From contig NZ_CP150664.1 of assembly GCF_038024035.1 (NCBI RefSeq), forward strand, positions 1,302,001 through 1,366,000: a stretch of 64,000 bases of DNA. The letters run 5' to 3'. This stretch comes from Polaribacter pacificus. Its GTDB lineage: Bacteria; Bacteroidota; Bacteroidia; Flavobacteriales; Flavobacteriaceae. The notes under the pieces are model-generated. The model ran no database searches. It was not told the DNA's origin and saw only the letters and a program-made list of their open reading frames with translations. Below are positions 27,668 through 36,451 of the stretch, in pieces (positions within the stretch are counted from its first letter, which is position 1; the number at the start of each line of letters is the position of its first letter). Both the position numbers and the translations under genes were made by a program.

Positions 27668-27996
27668 CGTATACATTATTTTTAATTTTAATATTGGTTG
27701 TTGCAGTAGCACTAATATTAATTGTTTTAGTTCAAAACCCTAAAGGAGGAGGATTATCTTCATCTTTTGGTGGTGGTGGTGCTCAATCTATGGGAGGAGT
27801 TCAAAACACAAATAGCTTTTTAGACAAAGCTACTTGGACTTTGGCTATTTCTATGTTTGCTTTAATTTTATTGGCAAATTTTGCAATTCCAAGAGCAAAC
27901 AGTGTTAACAATCCTCAATTAGAGCAAACACTTCAAAATGTTCAAACTACAACGCCAGTTCAAAGCGCTCCCTTAACTCAAGATAGCGTGAACTAA
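27664..27996 (+). CDS. secG: Preprotein translocase subunit SecG
   Basis: 110 residues with two membrane helices (about 2-22 and 55-75) joined by a Gly/Ser-rich loop containing VQNPKGGGLSSSFGGGG and GGVQNTNSFLDKATW, the diagnostic SecG motif. SecG is the small subunit of the SecYEG channel. The C-terminal tail is Thr/Gln/Asn-rich. Start overlaps the previous stop (ATGA). A strong terminator follows. Confidence 0.95.
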   Translation: MTYTLFLILILVVAVALILIVLVQNPKGGGLSSSFGGGGAQSMGGVQNTNSFLDKATWTLAISMFALILLANFAIPRANSVNNPQLEQTLQNVQTTTPVQSAPLTQDSVN

Positions 27997-28020
27997 ACGT
28001 CACAAAACATATAGTATAAA

Positions 28021-28055
28021 AATGCCAACGTAAATGACACGTTGGCATTTTTTTT
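28021..28055 (+). terminator. Intrinsic terminator after secG
   Basis: AATGCCAACGT (28021-28031) pairs perfectly with ACGTTGGCATT (28039-28049), then a run of T to 28055. Confidence 0.9.
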
Positions 28056-28110
28056 AGAGTAAAATCACATTGTTAGACTAGAGATTAGAAAATTTGTCAG
28101 ACTTCTATAA

Positions 28111-28126
28111 TTGGCATAATTTCTGT
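28111..28126 (+). promoter_or_regulatory. Possible sigma-54-like promoter of groESL
   Basis: TTGGCATAATTTCTGT has the -24 TTGGCA element and GG-N10-GT spacing (sigma-54 sites are GG-N10-GC). No TAnnTTTG box and no CIRCE repeat is seen between 28056 and 28195. The 5' leader also contains CCTGTT (28159-28164) pairing AACAGG (28171-28176). Confidence 0.35.
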
Positions 28127-28195
28127 CTATAAAGAGAACAGTATTAACAAGTAACCTTCCTGTTTTTTTCAACAGGTTATAAAATTTATAAACAC

Positions 28196-28471
28196 ATGAA
28201 ACTAAACATTAAACCATTAGCAGACAGAGTTCTTTTAGAACCAGCAGCAGCGGAAACTAAAACCGCCTCTGGGTTGATTATTCCCGACAATGCAAAAGAA
28301 AAACCACAAAAGGGAACTGTTGTTGCAGTTGGGAAAGGAACCAAAGACGAACCTATGACCGTAAAGATTGGTGACACTGTTTTGTATGGGAAATACGCTG
28401 GCACCGAACTAAAATTAGAAGGAAATGATTATCTAATGATGAGAGAATCTGATATCCTCGCAATTATTTAA
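28196..28471 (+). CDS. groS: Co-chaperonin GroES
   Basis: 91 residues. N-terminal [37 protein letters not shown] sequence with the mobile loop (about 16-33), core GTVVAVGKG and C-terminal [13 protein letters not shown] are standard. GroES caps the GroEL folding chamber in the cytoplasm. Separated from groEL by 94 bp; the pair forms one heat-shock operon with a common terminator at 30217. Confidence 0.98.
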   Translation: MKLNIKPLADRVLLEPAAAETKTASGLIIPDNAKEKPQKGTVVAVGKGTKDEPMTVKIGDTVLYGKYAGTELKLEGNDYLMMRESDILAII

Positions 28472-28502
28472 TCCAACTTTTTTCTAGCAAAAGAGTTTAT
28501 AA

Positions 28503-30200
<1,698 letters not shown>

Positions 30201-30216
30201 TACACATCACAAGCAA

Positions 30217-30259
30217 TCATAAAAAAACCTCGAGATATCTCGAGGTTTTTTTTTATGAT
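30217..30259. terminator. Bidirectional terminator between groEL and the minus-strand lipoprotein remnant
   Basis: A perfect 43-base palindromic hairpin: ATCATAAAA...CCTCGAGATATCTCGAGG...TTTTATGAT with A and T runs on either side, ending one base before the opposing stop codon at 30260. Confidence 0.9.
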
Positions 30260-30524
30260 TTAATGATCATCATGAGAATCTTCACTCTCATCAACCTTCT
30301 TTCTTAATTTCATTTTACATACTGGACAGTTCCCTTCATTTTCATAAGTCTTGCCTTTTTCACAATCCATAGGACATTGGTACAATACCTTATCGGCACT
30401 CCCTTTAGCATCTTTTATCTACAGAAACATGCTCTTTTTTTTCTTCTTTTTTTTCTGATTTACACCCTGTAAACACAAAACTAATTGAGCAAATAATCGC
30501 TAGGGCAAATAATATTTTTTTCAT
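30260..30524 (-). pseudogene. Frameshifted lipoprotein with heavy-metal-binding domain
   Basis: Read from the ATG at 30524: a lipoprotein signal (MKKILFALAIICSISFVFTGC) then Lys/Glu-rich linker ending VDKRC-stop. In the next frame the sequence continues DAKGSADKVLYQCPMDCEKGK, ENEGNCPVCKMKL and ends at 30260 in SHDDH. This is the YQCPMDCEKGKTY..GxCPVC heavy-metal-binding domain of Bacteroidetes lipoproteins. Total length 265 bases is one base over a multiple of three. The shift maps to TTTT at 30413-30416 (AAAA in the gene); three A would restore one 87-codon frame. May be a true pseudogene, a sequencing error or slippage. Sits between groEL and the XrtF pair. Confidence 0.8.
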
Positions 30525-30575
30525 TTTTTGATCTATTAAAGTGGATTTTATTTTTCTATTCTAAATTGGTTACTG

Positions 30576-31016
30576 CTAGTTCTTTTTTTTGACATGCAAT
30601 TTCATATAATAAAAAACCGGCAACAAAATTAACAAAAAAAGCGGGTGGATTAAAAATCTTCGAATGTAAAACGGCAGTAAATAACCTTGCTCAAACTCTT
30701 GATTAATCAAAATAGCAAAGACACTGATTAACAGAACAAAAGCAAGCACATAAAAGGCTCCTGCAAATTTTAAATAAGTTTTTTTTCTAAATAAAAAATA
30801 AATAATCAGCAATGAAATTATTGTATTTACAAGGTATCTAAAAAAGACATCTAACAACAATTTTTGAGTATGAACATCGGGCATTTGACTATACAAATAG
30901 TCGTTTTTGAAATACGCTATTAGAGGATCGTAAAACAAATCATTTTCAAAAGCTCTAATAGAGACTAAAAGAAGAAACAACACTGTTACAATACTGTATT
31001 TTACAACTGCTTTCAT
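30576..31016 (-). CDS. Exosortase F-associated membrane protein
   Basis: 146 residues with four to five hydrophobic segments (about 6-22, 56-76, 82-104, 124-140). Conserved features ENDLFYDPLIAYFK and FYIRRFLIHPLFLLIL match the small protein that always accompanies exosortase XrtF in Flavobacteria. Its function is unknown; it probably helps XrtF or its substrate. Its ATG overlaps the xrtF stop by 4 bp. Confidence 0.85.
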   Translation of the reverse strand: MKAVVKYSIVTVLFLLLVSIRAFENDLFYDPLIAYFKNDYLYSQMPDVHTQKLLLDVFFRYLVNTIISLLIIYFLFRKKTYLKFAGAFYVLAFVLLISVFAILINQEFEQGYLLPFYIRRFLIHPLFLLILLPVFYYMKLHVKKKN

Positions 31017-31549
31017 CGTTTATAATTTGAATATCTGTGTACCCAAACAACCCAGAGTGAAAAGGTTGTTCCGTAAATAATAGCCGGAAAGACAAGATTG
31101 TGCAAAAATACTTGTTGATCTGGATACTTATAGAGTAAAACTGATAAAATTGCAATCCTCAAAATGTTGATTCCATAGATAATCAAACTACCAAAGACTG
31201 AAAAAATCAAGGTTGTTTTTAGTGGACCAGGAAAAGCAATGATAAAAGAAATAAAAAGGATAATTATGCTAACAGAATTACATCCCTCAATAACACGTGC
31301 TATATACACATCGTCTATTAAAATCTTAACAGACATTTCTTCACTGTGCTGAATAACTTTTGTGTGGTAGCCAAAAAAGTTTAACACTCCTGCTGTTTGA
31401 TTTGCTACAGTAGCTGTTAAAGGTGCGCAAACAAACTGACTTTCTTTTTGCTGAGTATTCTTTAGATAGTAAGCATACATCGTAAAAAGCAAAAAATAGC
31501 TTACGAAAAACTTTAATAAAAAAATGATACTTTTTTTATACTTTTTCAA
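31013..31549 (-). CDS. xrtF: Exosortase family protein XrtF
   Basis: 178 residues, about five membrane helices. The exosortase catalytic triad is present: Cys90 in VIEGCNSVS, Arg131 in INILRIA and His150 in VFLHNLVF. Exosortases are transpeptidases that cut C-terminal sorting tails of exported proteins. XrtF is a short lineage-specific type whose target is not established; no protein with an obvious exosortase tail is encoded nearby. Translationally coupled to the associated protein; promoter at 31605-31598. Confidence 0.92.
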   Translation of the reverse strand: MKKYKKSIIFLLKFFVSYFLLFTMYAYYLKNTQQKESQFVCAPLTATVANQTAGVLNFFGYHTKVIQHSEEMSVKILIDDVYIARVIEGCNSVSIIILFISFIIAFPGPLKTTLIFSVFGSLIIYGINILRIAILSVLLYKYPDQQVFLHNLVFPAIIYGTTFSLWVVWVHRYSNYKR

Positions 31550-31562
31550 AACAAAAATGATT

Positions 31563-31605
31563 TATTTTTGTACCCGCTACTTTAGGTAGCTCTCAAACAA
31601 ATATA
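31563..31605. promoter_or_regulatory. Face-to-face promoters for the GAF/fRMsr gene (+) and xrtF (-) around a palindrome
   Basis: Plus-strand TATTTTTG (31563-31570) and minus-strand TATATTTG (31605-31598) fire toward each other. The predicted starts bracket the palindrome GCTACTTTAGGTAGC (31576-31590), so both transcripts would begin with the same 5-bp hairpin and overlap by about 15 nt. Confidence 0.5.
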
Positions 31606-31630
31606 GTCATTCTAGCATAGTATTAAAACA

Positions 31631-32083
31631 ATGGAAGTAAATCTTTTAAAAAATCATATAGATAGCATTATTGATAATCAAGTTTCTACCAACGAAAAAC
31701 TTCAGGGTATCTGTGACTACCTAGAAGCTGAAGTCTCTTATTATGATTGGGTTGGTTTTTATTTTAAAAATGGGGATAAAAATGAATTAAAACTTGGCCC
31801 TTTTACTGGAGAGCCAACCGATCATATCATCATCCCTTTTGGCAAAGGAATTTGTGGTCAGGTTGCTGTAAGCAATGAAAATTTTGTAGTACAAGACGTA
31901 AGTTCTCAAGACAATTATATTTCTTGTGGATGGAAGGTGAAATCAGAAATTGTGATTCCTATTTTTGTCAATGGAGAGAACATTGGACAGATTGATATCG
32001 ACTCACATACAGCTAATATTTTTACCAAAGAAGATGAAACCTTACTAGAATATATTTGCCAACGAGTAGCAAGCCTTTATTAA
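31631..32083 (+). CDS. msrC: GAF-domain free methionine-R-sulfoxide reductase
   Basis: 150 residues, one GAF domain. Free Met-(R)-sulfoxide reductases have the motif GxGxCG followed by a Cys before SEIVxP; here Cys75 (GKGICGQ) and Cys99 (YISCGWKVKSEIVIP) are in those positions, and the C-terminal IDIDSHTANIFTKEDETLLEYIC is typical. The enzyme repairs oxidised free methionine in the cytoplasm. The third family cysteine (between these two) is missing, as in some two-Cys members. Stands alone. Confidence 0.85.
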   Translation: MEVNLLKNHIDSIIDNQVSTNEKLQGICDYLEAEVSYYDWVGFYFKNGDKNELKLGPFTGEPTDHIIIPFGKGICGQVAVSNENFVVQDVSSQDNYISCGWKVKSEIVIPIFVNGENIGQIDIDSHTANIFTKEDETLLEYICQRVASLY

Positions 32084-32150
32084 TAAATTATAAAGGAATA
32101 CAGCTTTGTGTAATTTACCACAATTAAAAAGCACTTAATGCATTCATTTT

Positions 32151-32165
32151 TAGGGATTTTACCTA
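32151..32165. promoter_or_regulatory. Palindromic motif TAGGGATTTTACCTA
   Basis: Lies 24 bp upstream of the -7 box at 32189, with a partial inverted copy GTAAATCCC at 32175-32183. A 13/15 match occurs at 58693-58707 upstream of another gene. Candidate transcription-factor site. Confidence 0.35.
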
Positions 32166-32188
32166 TTTCAGATAGTAAATCCCTGTCG

Positions 32189-32196
32189 TATCTTTG
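32189..32196 (+). promoter_or_regulatory. Promoter -7 box of the 45-residue ORF
   Basis: TATCTTTG fits TAnnTTTG and lies 50 bp before the ATG at 32246. Confidence 0.5.
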
Positions 32197-32245
32197 CATA
32201 CAGCTTTTAAACATTTTTTGAGCTTAATACAATAAATCCCCCAAG

Positions 32246-32383
32246 ATGAATACAAAAATTAACCCCTTTAGAAGATTTTTCTCAAAGACTTCAGTACAAA
32301 AAAGCAGCTTGACAAAGCAAGAAATTACCAATGAAAACTACAATAATTTAGTTGCAAATTTTAAAGCGAGTTTGGCTGTATAA
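32246..32383 (+). CDS. Small hypothetical protein (45 residues)
   Basis: A short ORF from ATG to TAA with its own promoter box. It starts MNTKINPFRRFFSKTS, contains a polar helical middle (KQEITNENYNNLVANFK) and ends ASLAV. No signal peptide and no known domain; the basic N-terminus and acidic/polar helix could form an amphipathic protein. It lies 78 bp before purH, which has a separate promoter. Not recognised; a coding call rests on promoter position and codon-like composition, so comparison with related genomes is needed to be sure. Confidence 0.5.
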   Translation: MNTKINPFRRFFSKTSVQKSSLTKQEITNENYNNLVANFKASLAV

Positions 32384-32410
32384 TTTTCTTTTATTTTTAC
32401 ATTTTAAGCC

Positions 32411-32441
32411 TTGTGAAAACTTTTGATTTTTAGTAGCTTTG
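32411..32441 (+). promoter_or_regulatory. purH promoter
   Basis: TTG at 32411-32413, 20-bp spacer, TAGCTTTG at 32434-32441; start codon 20 bp downstream at 32462. The upstream in-frame start at 32423 would lie inside the promoter. Confidence 0.65.
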
Positions 32442-32461
32442 TGTGCTTAACAACACAACTC

Positions 32462-33988
32462 ATGAGCGACTCAAAAACAATCAAATCTGCCTTAATTTCA
32501 GTATTTCACAAAGACGGCTTACAGCCTTTAGTTGAAAAACTTAACCAACTAAATGTTACTATTTATTCTACTGGTGGCACCGAAAAATTTATCACTGATT
32601 TAGGGATCCCTGTAGTTCCTGTAGAAGACGTTACTTCTTACCCTTCTATTTTAGGTGGTCGAGTTAAAACTCTTCACCCAAAAGTTTTTGGAGGAATACT
32701 AAACAGACAGGACAATGAAACAGATGCAGCTCAATTAATAGAGTTTGACATTCCTCAAATTGATTTGGTGATTGTTGATTTGTACCCTTTTGAAAAAACA
32801 GTTGCTTCTGGAGCAAAAGAACAAGATATCATTGAAAAAATTGACATCGGAGGAATTTCTTTGATTCGCGCTGCAGCAAAAAACTTTAAAGACACTGTTA
32901 TCTTATCTTCTATGGAGCAATACAATGACTTCTTAGCATTGATTACAGACAACAGCGGTACCACAACTTTAGCAGACAGAAAATCACTTGCTTCTAAAGC
33001 TTTTAATATCTCATCTCATTACGATACAGCTATTTTTAATTATTTTAACCAAGACGAGGTAGTCTTTAAGGTTAGTGAAACCAGATCTACTGTATTGCGT
33101 TATGGTGAGAACCCTCATCAAAAAGGATTTTTCTTTGGAGATTTAGACGCCATGTTTAATAAATTACACGGAAAAGAATTAAGCTACAACAACTTACTAG
33201 ACGTAGATGCAGCTGTTAACTTGATGAATGAGTTTACTGGTGAAGCACCTACTTTTGCCGTTTTAAAACACAACAACGCTTGTGGATTTGCCCAAAGAGA
33301 CACTGTTCACCAAGCCTATGTAGATGCCTTAGCTGGAGATCCAGTATCAGCATTTGGAGGGGTTTTAATCTCTAACAGCCCTATTGATTTAGCAACAGCA
33401 AATGAAATTAATTCACTTTTTTGTGAAGTGGTAATTGCTCCAGAATTTAATAGCGAAGCGCTAGAGGTTTTAAAAAGCAAAAAGAATAGAATACTCTTAG
33501 TACAAAAAATGACTGAGCTACCTCAGCAAAATGTTCGAACTGCCCTAAATGGATTACTAGTTCAGGACAAGGATATGATTACAGATGCCTTAGAAGATTT
33601 AACCTATGTTACTAACAATAAACCTAGCCAAACAGAGTTAGATGATTTATTGTTTGCTTCTAAAATATGTAAACACACCAAATCAAATACTATCGTATTT
33701 ACAAAAAACAGACAATTGTTAGCTAGCGGAACTGGACAAACAAGCCGAGTAGATGCTTTAAAGCAAGCGATAGAAAAAGCAACTGGTTTTGGCTTTGACC
33801 TGAAAGGGGCTGTCATGGCAAGTGATGCATTTTTCCCTTTTCCAGATTGTGTAGAAATCGCTGACAATGCAGGAATTACAAGTGTTATTCAACCAGGGGG
33901 ATCTATAAAAGACCAACTGAGTATTGATTACTGTAACGCAAATAATATCTCAATGGTATTAACAGGAACAAGACATTTTAAACATTAA
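32462..33988 (+). CDS. purH: Bifunctional AICAR transformylase / IMP cyclohydrolase
   Basis: 508 residues from the ATG at 32462. N-terminal MGS-like IMP cyclohydrolase domain (IYSTGGTEKFITDLG, GGRVKTLHPKVFGGIL) and C-terminal AICAR transformylase domain (LRYGENPHQKG; FAVLKHNNACGFA with the catalytic Lys-His; VIQPGGSIKD). Catalyses the last two steps of IMP synthesis in the cytoplasm. Normal length and motifs. Confidence 0.98.
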   Translation: MSDSKTIKSALISVFHKDGLQPLVEKLNQLNVTIYSTGGTEKFITDLGIPVVPVEDVTSYPSILGGRVKTLHPKVFGGILNRQDNETDAAQLIEFDIPQIDLVIVDLYPFEKTVASGAKEQDIIEKIDIGGISLIRAAAKNFKDTVILSSMEQYNDFLALITDNSGTTTLADRKSLASKAFNISSHYDTAIFNYFNQDEVVFKVSETRSTVLRYGENPHQKGFFFGDLDAMFNKLHGKELSYNNLLDVDAAVNLMNEFTGEAPTFAVLKHNNACGFAQRDTVHQAYVDALAGDPVSAFGGVLISNSPIDLATANEINSLFCEVVIAPEFNSEALEVLKSKKNRILLVQKMTELPQQNVRTALNGLLVQDKDMITDALEDLTYVTNNKPSQTELDDLLFASKICKHTKSNTIVFTKNRQLLASGTGQTSRVDALKQAIEKATGFGFDLKGAVMASDAFFPFPDCVEIADNAGITSVIQPGGSIKDQLSIDYCNANNISMVLTGTRHFKH

Positions 33989-34032
33989 AAAAAGAACTTC
34001 TAAATTCCTGTATTATACATACATAAATTTAG

Positions 34033-34040
34033 TAGCTTTG
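34033..34040 (+). promoter_or_regulatory. mre operon promoter -7 box
   Basis: TAGCTTTG fits TAnnTTTG, 37 bp before the mreB ATG at 34077. It would drive mreB to rodA. Confidence 0.6.
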
Positions 34041-34076
34041 TAAGAATACATCAATAAAAAAAATAACAGAAAGCGT

Positions 34077-35105
34077 ATGGGTTTTTTCGATTTTATGACG
34101 GAGGATATTGCTATCGACCTTGGCACAGCTAACACACTGATCATTCACAATGGTAAAGTAGTTATTGATAGTCCGTCTATCGTTGCCCGTGATAGAACAA
34201 CTGGCAAAATAATTGCAACTGGTAAAGAAGCAAATATGATGCAGGGAAAAACGCACGAAAACATCAAAACTATCCGCCCTTTAAAAGATGGAGTAATTGC
34301 TGATTTTCAAGCCTCTGAAGAAATGATTAAAGAATTTGTAAAGCAAATTCCTTCTATCAAGAAAAAATTATTCCCACCCGCTTTACGTATGGTTATTTGC
34401 ATTCCTTCTGGAATTACAGAAGTAGAAAAGCGTGCTGTGCAGGATTCTGCAAGACACATGAATGCCAAAGAAATTTATTTAATCTTTGAACCTATGGCAG
34501 CTGCGATAGGTGTAGGTATAGATATCATGGAACCCAAAGGGAACATGATTATCGATATAGGTGGAGGTACTACTGAGATTGCTGTAATTGCCTTAGCAGG
34601 TATTGTTTGTGATCAATCAGTAAAAGTAGCTGGAGATCTTTTTACCAATGATATTATGTATTATATGCGTACCCAACACAACTTACATGTTGGTGAAACA
34701 ACAGCCGAAAAAATAAAGATTACCATTGGAGCTGCGACTGAAGATTTAGACAATCCACCAGAAGATATGCTGGTACAAGGTAGAGATTTGTTAAGCGGAA
34801 AACCAAAACAAGTACAGGTTTCATATAGAGAGATTGCCAAAGCATTAGACAAATCTATTTTAAGAATCGAAGACGCTGTGATGGAAACACTTTCTAAAAC
34901 ACCTCCAGAATTAGCTGCAGATATTTACAATACAGGTATTTATTTAGCAGGAGGAGGATCTATGCTTAGAGGTTTAGACAAAAGATTATCAAGAAAGACA
35001 GACTTACCAGTTTATGTTGCAGAAGATCCTCTTAGAGCTGTAGTTAGAGGAACCGGTATTGCATTAAAAGAAATTGAAAAATACAAAAGCATCTTGATGA
35101 AGTAA
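34077..35105 (+). CDS. mreB: Rod shape-determining protein MreB
   Basis: 342 residues, actin-like ATPase. Phosphate 1 motif IAIDLGTANTLI (about 11-22), phosphate 2 IDIGGGTTEIAVIAL, adenosine motif LAGGGSMLRGLDKRL. MreB filaments under the inner membrane guide the elongasome. First of five genes mreB-mreC-mreD-pbp2-rodA with short gaps or overlaps, the full elongasome set. Confidence 0.98.
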   Translation: MGFFDFMTEDIAIDLGTANTLIIHNGKVVIDSPSIVARDRTTGKIIATGKEANMMQGKTHENIKTIRPLKDGVIADFQASEEMIKEFVKQIPSIKKKLFPPALRMVICIPSGITEVEKRAVQDSARHMNAKEIYLIFEPMAAAIGVGIDIMEPKGNMIIDIGGGTTEIAVIALAGIVCDQSVKVAGDLFTNDIMYYMRTQHNLHVGETTAEKIKITIGAATEDLDNPPEDMLVQGRDLLSGKPKQVQVSYREIAKALDKSILRIEDAVMETLSKTPPELAADIYNTGIYLAGGGSMLRGLDKRLSRKTDLPVYVAEDPLRAVVRGTGIALKEIEKYKSILMK

Positions 35106-35127
35106 GCACTTTTCAAAAAACAGGCCT

Positions 35128-35955
35128 ATGCAACAAATCGCTTATTTTATTCAAAAGTATAAATACTTTTTATTTTTTGTTTTTTTAAGTGCCGTTGCCC
35201 TTGCTTTAACGATTAACAACCACGATTTTCACAAAAGCAAATTTATTAGTTCTGCAAACAGTATTACGGGAGGACTGTATGAAAAATCATCAAAATTCTC
35301 AGAATACCTACATCTTAAATCAGAAAACACAGAACTGATTGAAGAAAACACATTTTTAAAAAATCAAATAGAGCTTATTAAAGCACGTTTGGATTCTACA
35401 GTAGATATCAACATTATTGACAGTGTAAAATATCATCAAAAATATACCTATACCACTGCAAGAGTTATCAAAAATGATTACCACAAACAAAATAATTTTT
35501 TACTCATTAATTTAGGATCCAGCAATGGAGTACTAGCAGAAATGGCAGTAACAAACAGCAAAGGTTTGATTGGAATCACTGACCAAGTGAGTCCAAAATT
35601 TGCTAGAGTTCAGTCTATTTTAAATTCTAATAGCAAGATAAATGCACGCCTTAAAAACAGTTTTCATTTTGGTACTTTAATTTGGAACGGAAAAGATTAC
35701 AACAAAGTTCAGTTAATCGATATTCCAAGACAAGCAAATGTAAAACTTGGCGATACAATTATTACTGGAGGTAAATCAACCATTTTTCCAGAAGGAATCT
35801 TAATTGGAACCGTTAAAGACATCAGCCATAGCAATACGTCTAGTGAAATTGACATTAAACTCTTTAATGATATGAGTAATATTGGCCCTGTCTATGTAAT
35901 AAAAAACTTGAATAAACCCGAAATAAACACCCTAGAGAATACAGAAAATGAATAA
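35128..35955 (+). CDS. mreC: Rod shape-determining protein MreC
   Basis: 275 residues. One N-terminal membrane helix (about 13-30), a coiled coil (LKSENTELIEENTFLKNQIELI) and the beta-barrel periplasmic part with INLGSSNGVLAEMAV and GDTIITGGKSTIFPEGILIG. Scaffolds PBP2/RodA to MreB. Its stop overlaps the mreD start by 8 bp. Confidence 0.95.
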   Translation: MQQIAYFIQKYKYFLFFVFLSAVALALTINNHDFHKSKFISSANSITGGLYEKSSKFSEYLHLKSENTELIEENTFLKNQIELIKARLDSTVDINIIDSVKYHQKYTYTTARVIKNDYHKQNNFLLINLGSSNGVLAEMAVTNSKGLIGITDQVSPKFARVQSILNSNSKINARLKNSFHFGTLIWNGKDYNKVQLIDIPRQANVKLGDTIITGGKSTIFPEGILIGTVKDISHSNTSSEIDIKLFNDMSNIGPVYVIKNLNKPEINTLENTENE

Positions 35956-36451
35956 GAGATTGTATGTTGTTTTTATGTTTTTTACACTGTTATTTCTACA
36001 AGTATTTGTATTAAATAACATCTTGTTTTTAGGCTATATAAACCCATACTTATATGTTGCTTTTGTTATTTTCTATCCATTAAAAGAAGAGCGTTTTTCA
36101 CTTCTTCTTTTCTCTTTCTTATTAGGTTTGTCTGTCGATTTTTTCACAGACTCTGGAGGCATACATGCTTTTTCACTTCTTTTTGTTGCCTATATTCGCT
36201 TGACGTTAATTAAGTTGGTTTTTAAAAAATCAAGTCTAGACTACTTGCTTTTTGATTTAAACAAAGAACCTTATGGCAAGGTTTTTAACTTTGTCATGAT
36301 TATCATTATAACGCATCACTTTTTATTGTTTTTTTTAGCTAATTTTAGCTTCAACAACTTGACAAGTGTATTGACACAAACTGTATATTCTAGTATTTTT
36401 ACTGCTATTCTATTTTTCTTAGGAAACTCGTTATTTAGAAATAAGAAATAA
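35948..36451 (+). CDS. mreD: Rod shape-determining protein MreD
   Basis: 167 residues, five to six membrane helices and little else, as usual for MreD. Conserved positions include NNILFLGYINPYLYVAFVI and LLFSFLLGLSVDFFTDSGG. Integral membrane partner of MreC; the name relies strongly on gene order. The next start codon is directly after its stop (36452). Confidence 0.92.
   Translation: MNKRLYVVFMFFTLLFLQVFVLNNILFLGYINPYLYVAFVIFYPLKEERFSLLLFSFLLGLSVDFFTDSGGIHAFSLLFVAYIRLTLIKLVFKKSSLDYLLFDLNKEPYGKVFNFVMIIIITHHFLLFFLANFSFNNLTSVLTQTVYSSIFTAILFFLGNSLFRNKK

Noticed and set aside
28056..28195. CIRCE element for HrcA before groES
   Set aside because: No TTAGCACTC-N9-GAGTGCTAA-like repeat is found.
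32099..32150. Terminator after the fRMsr gene
   Set aside because: No hairpin followed by a T run; only weak AT-rich pairing.
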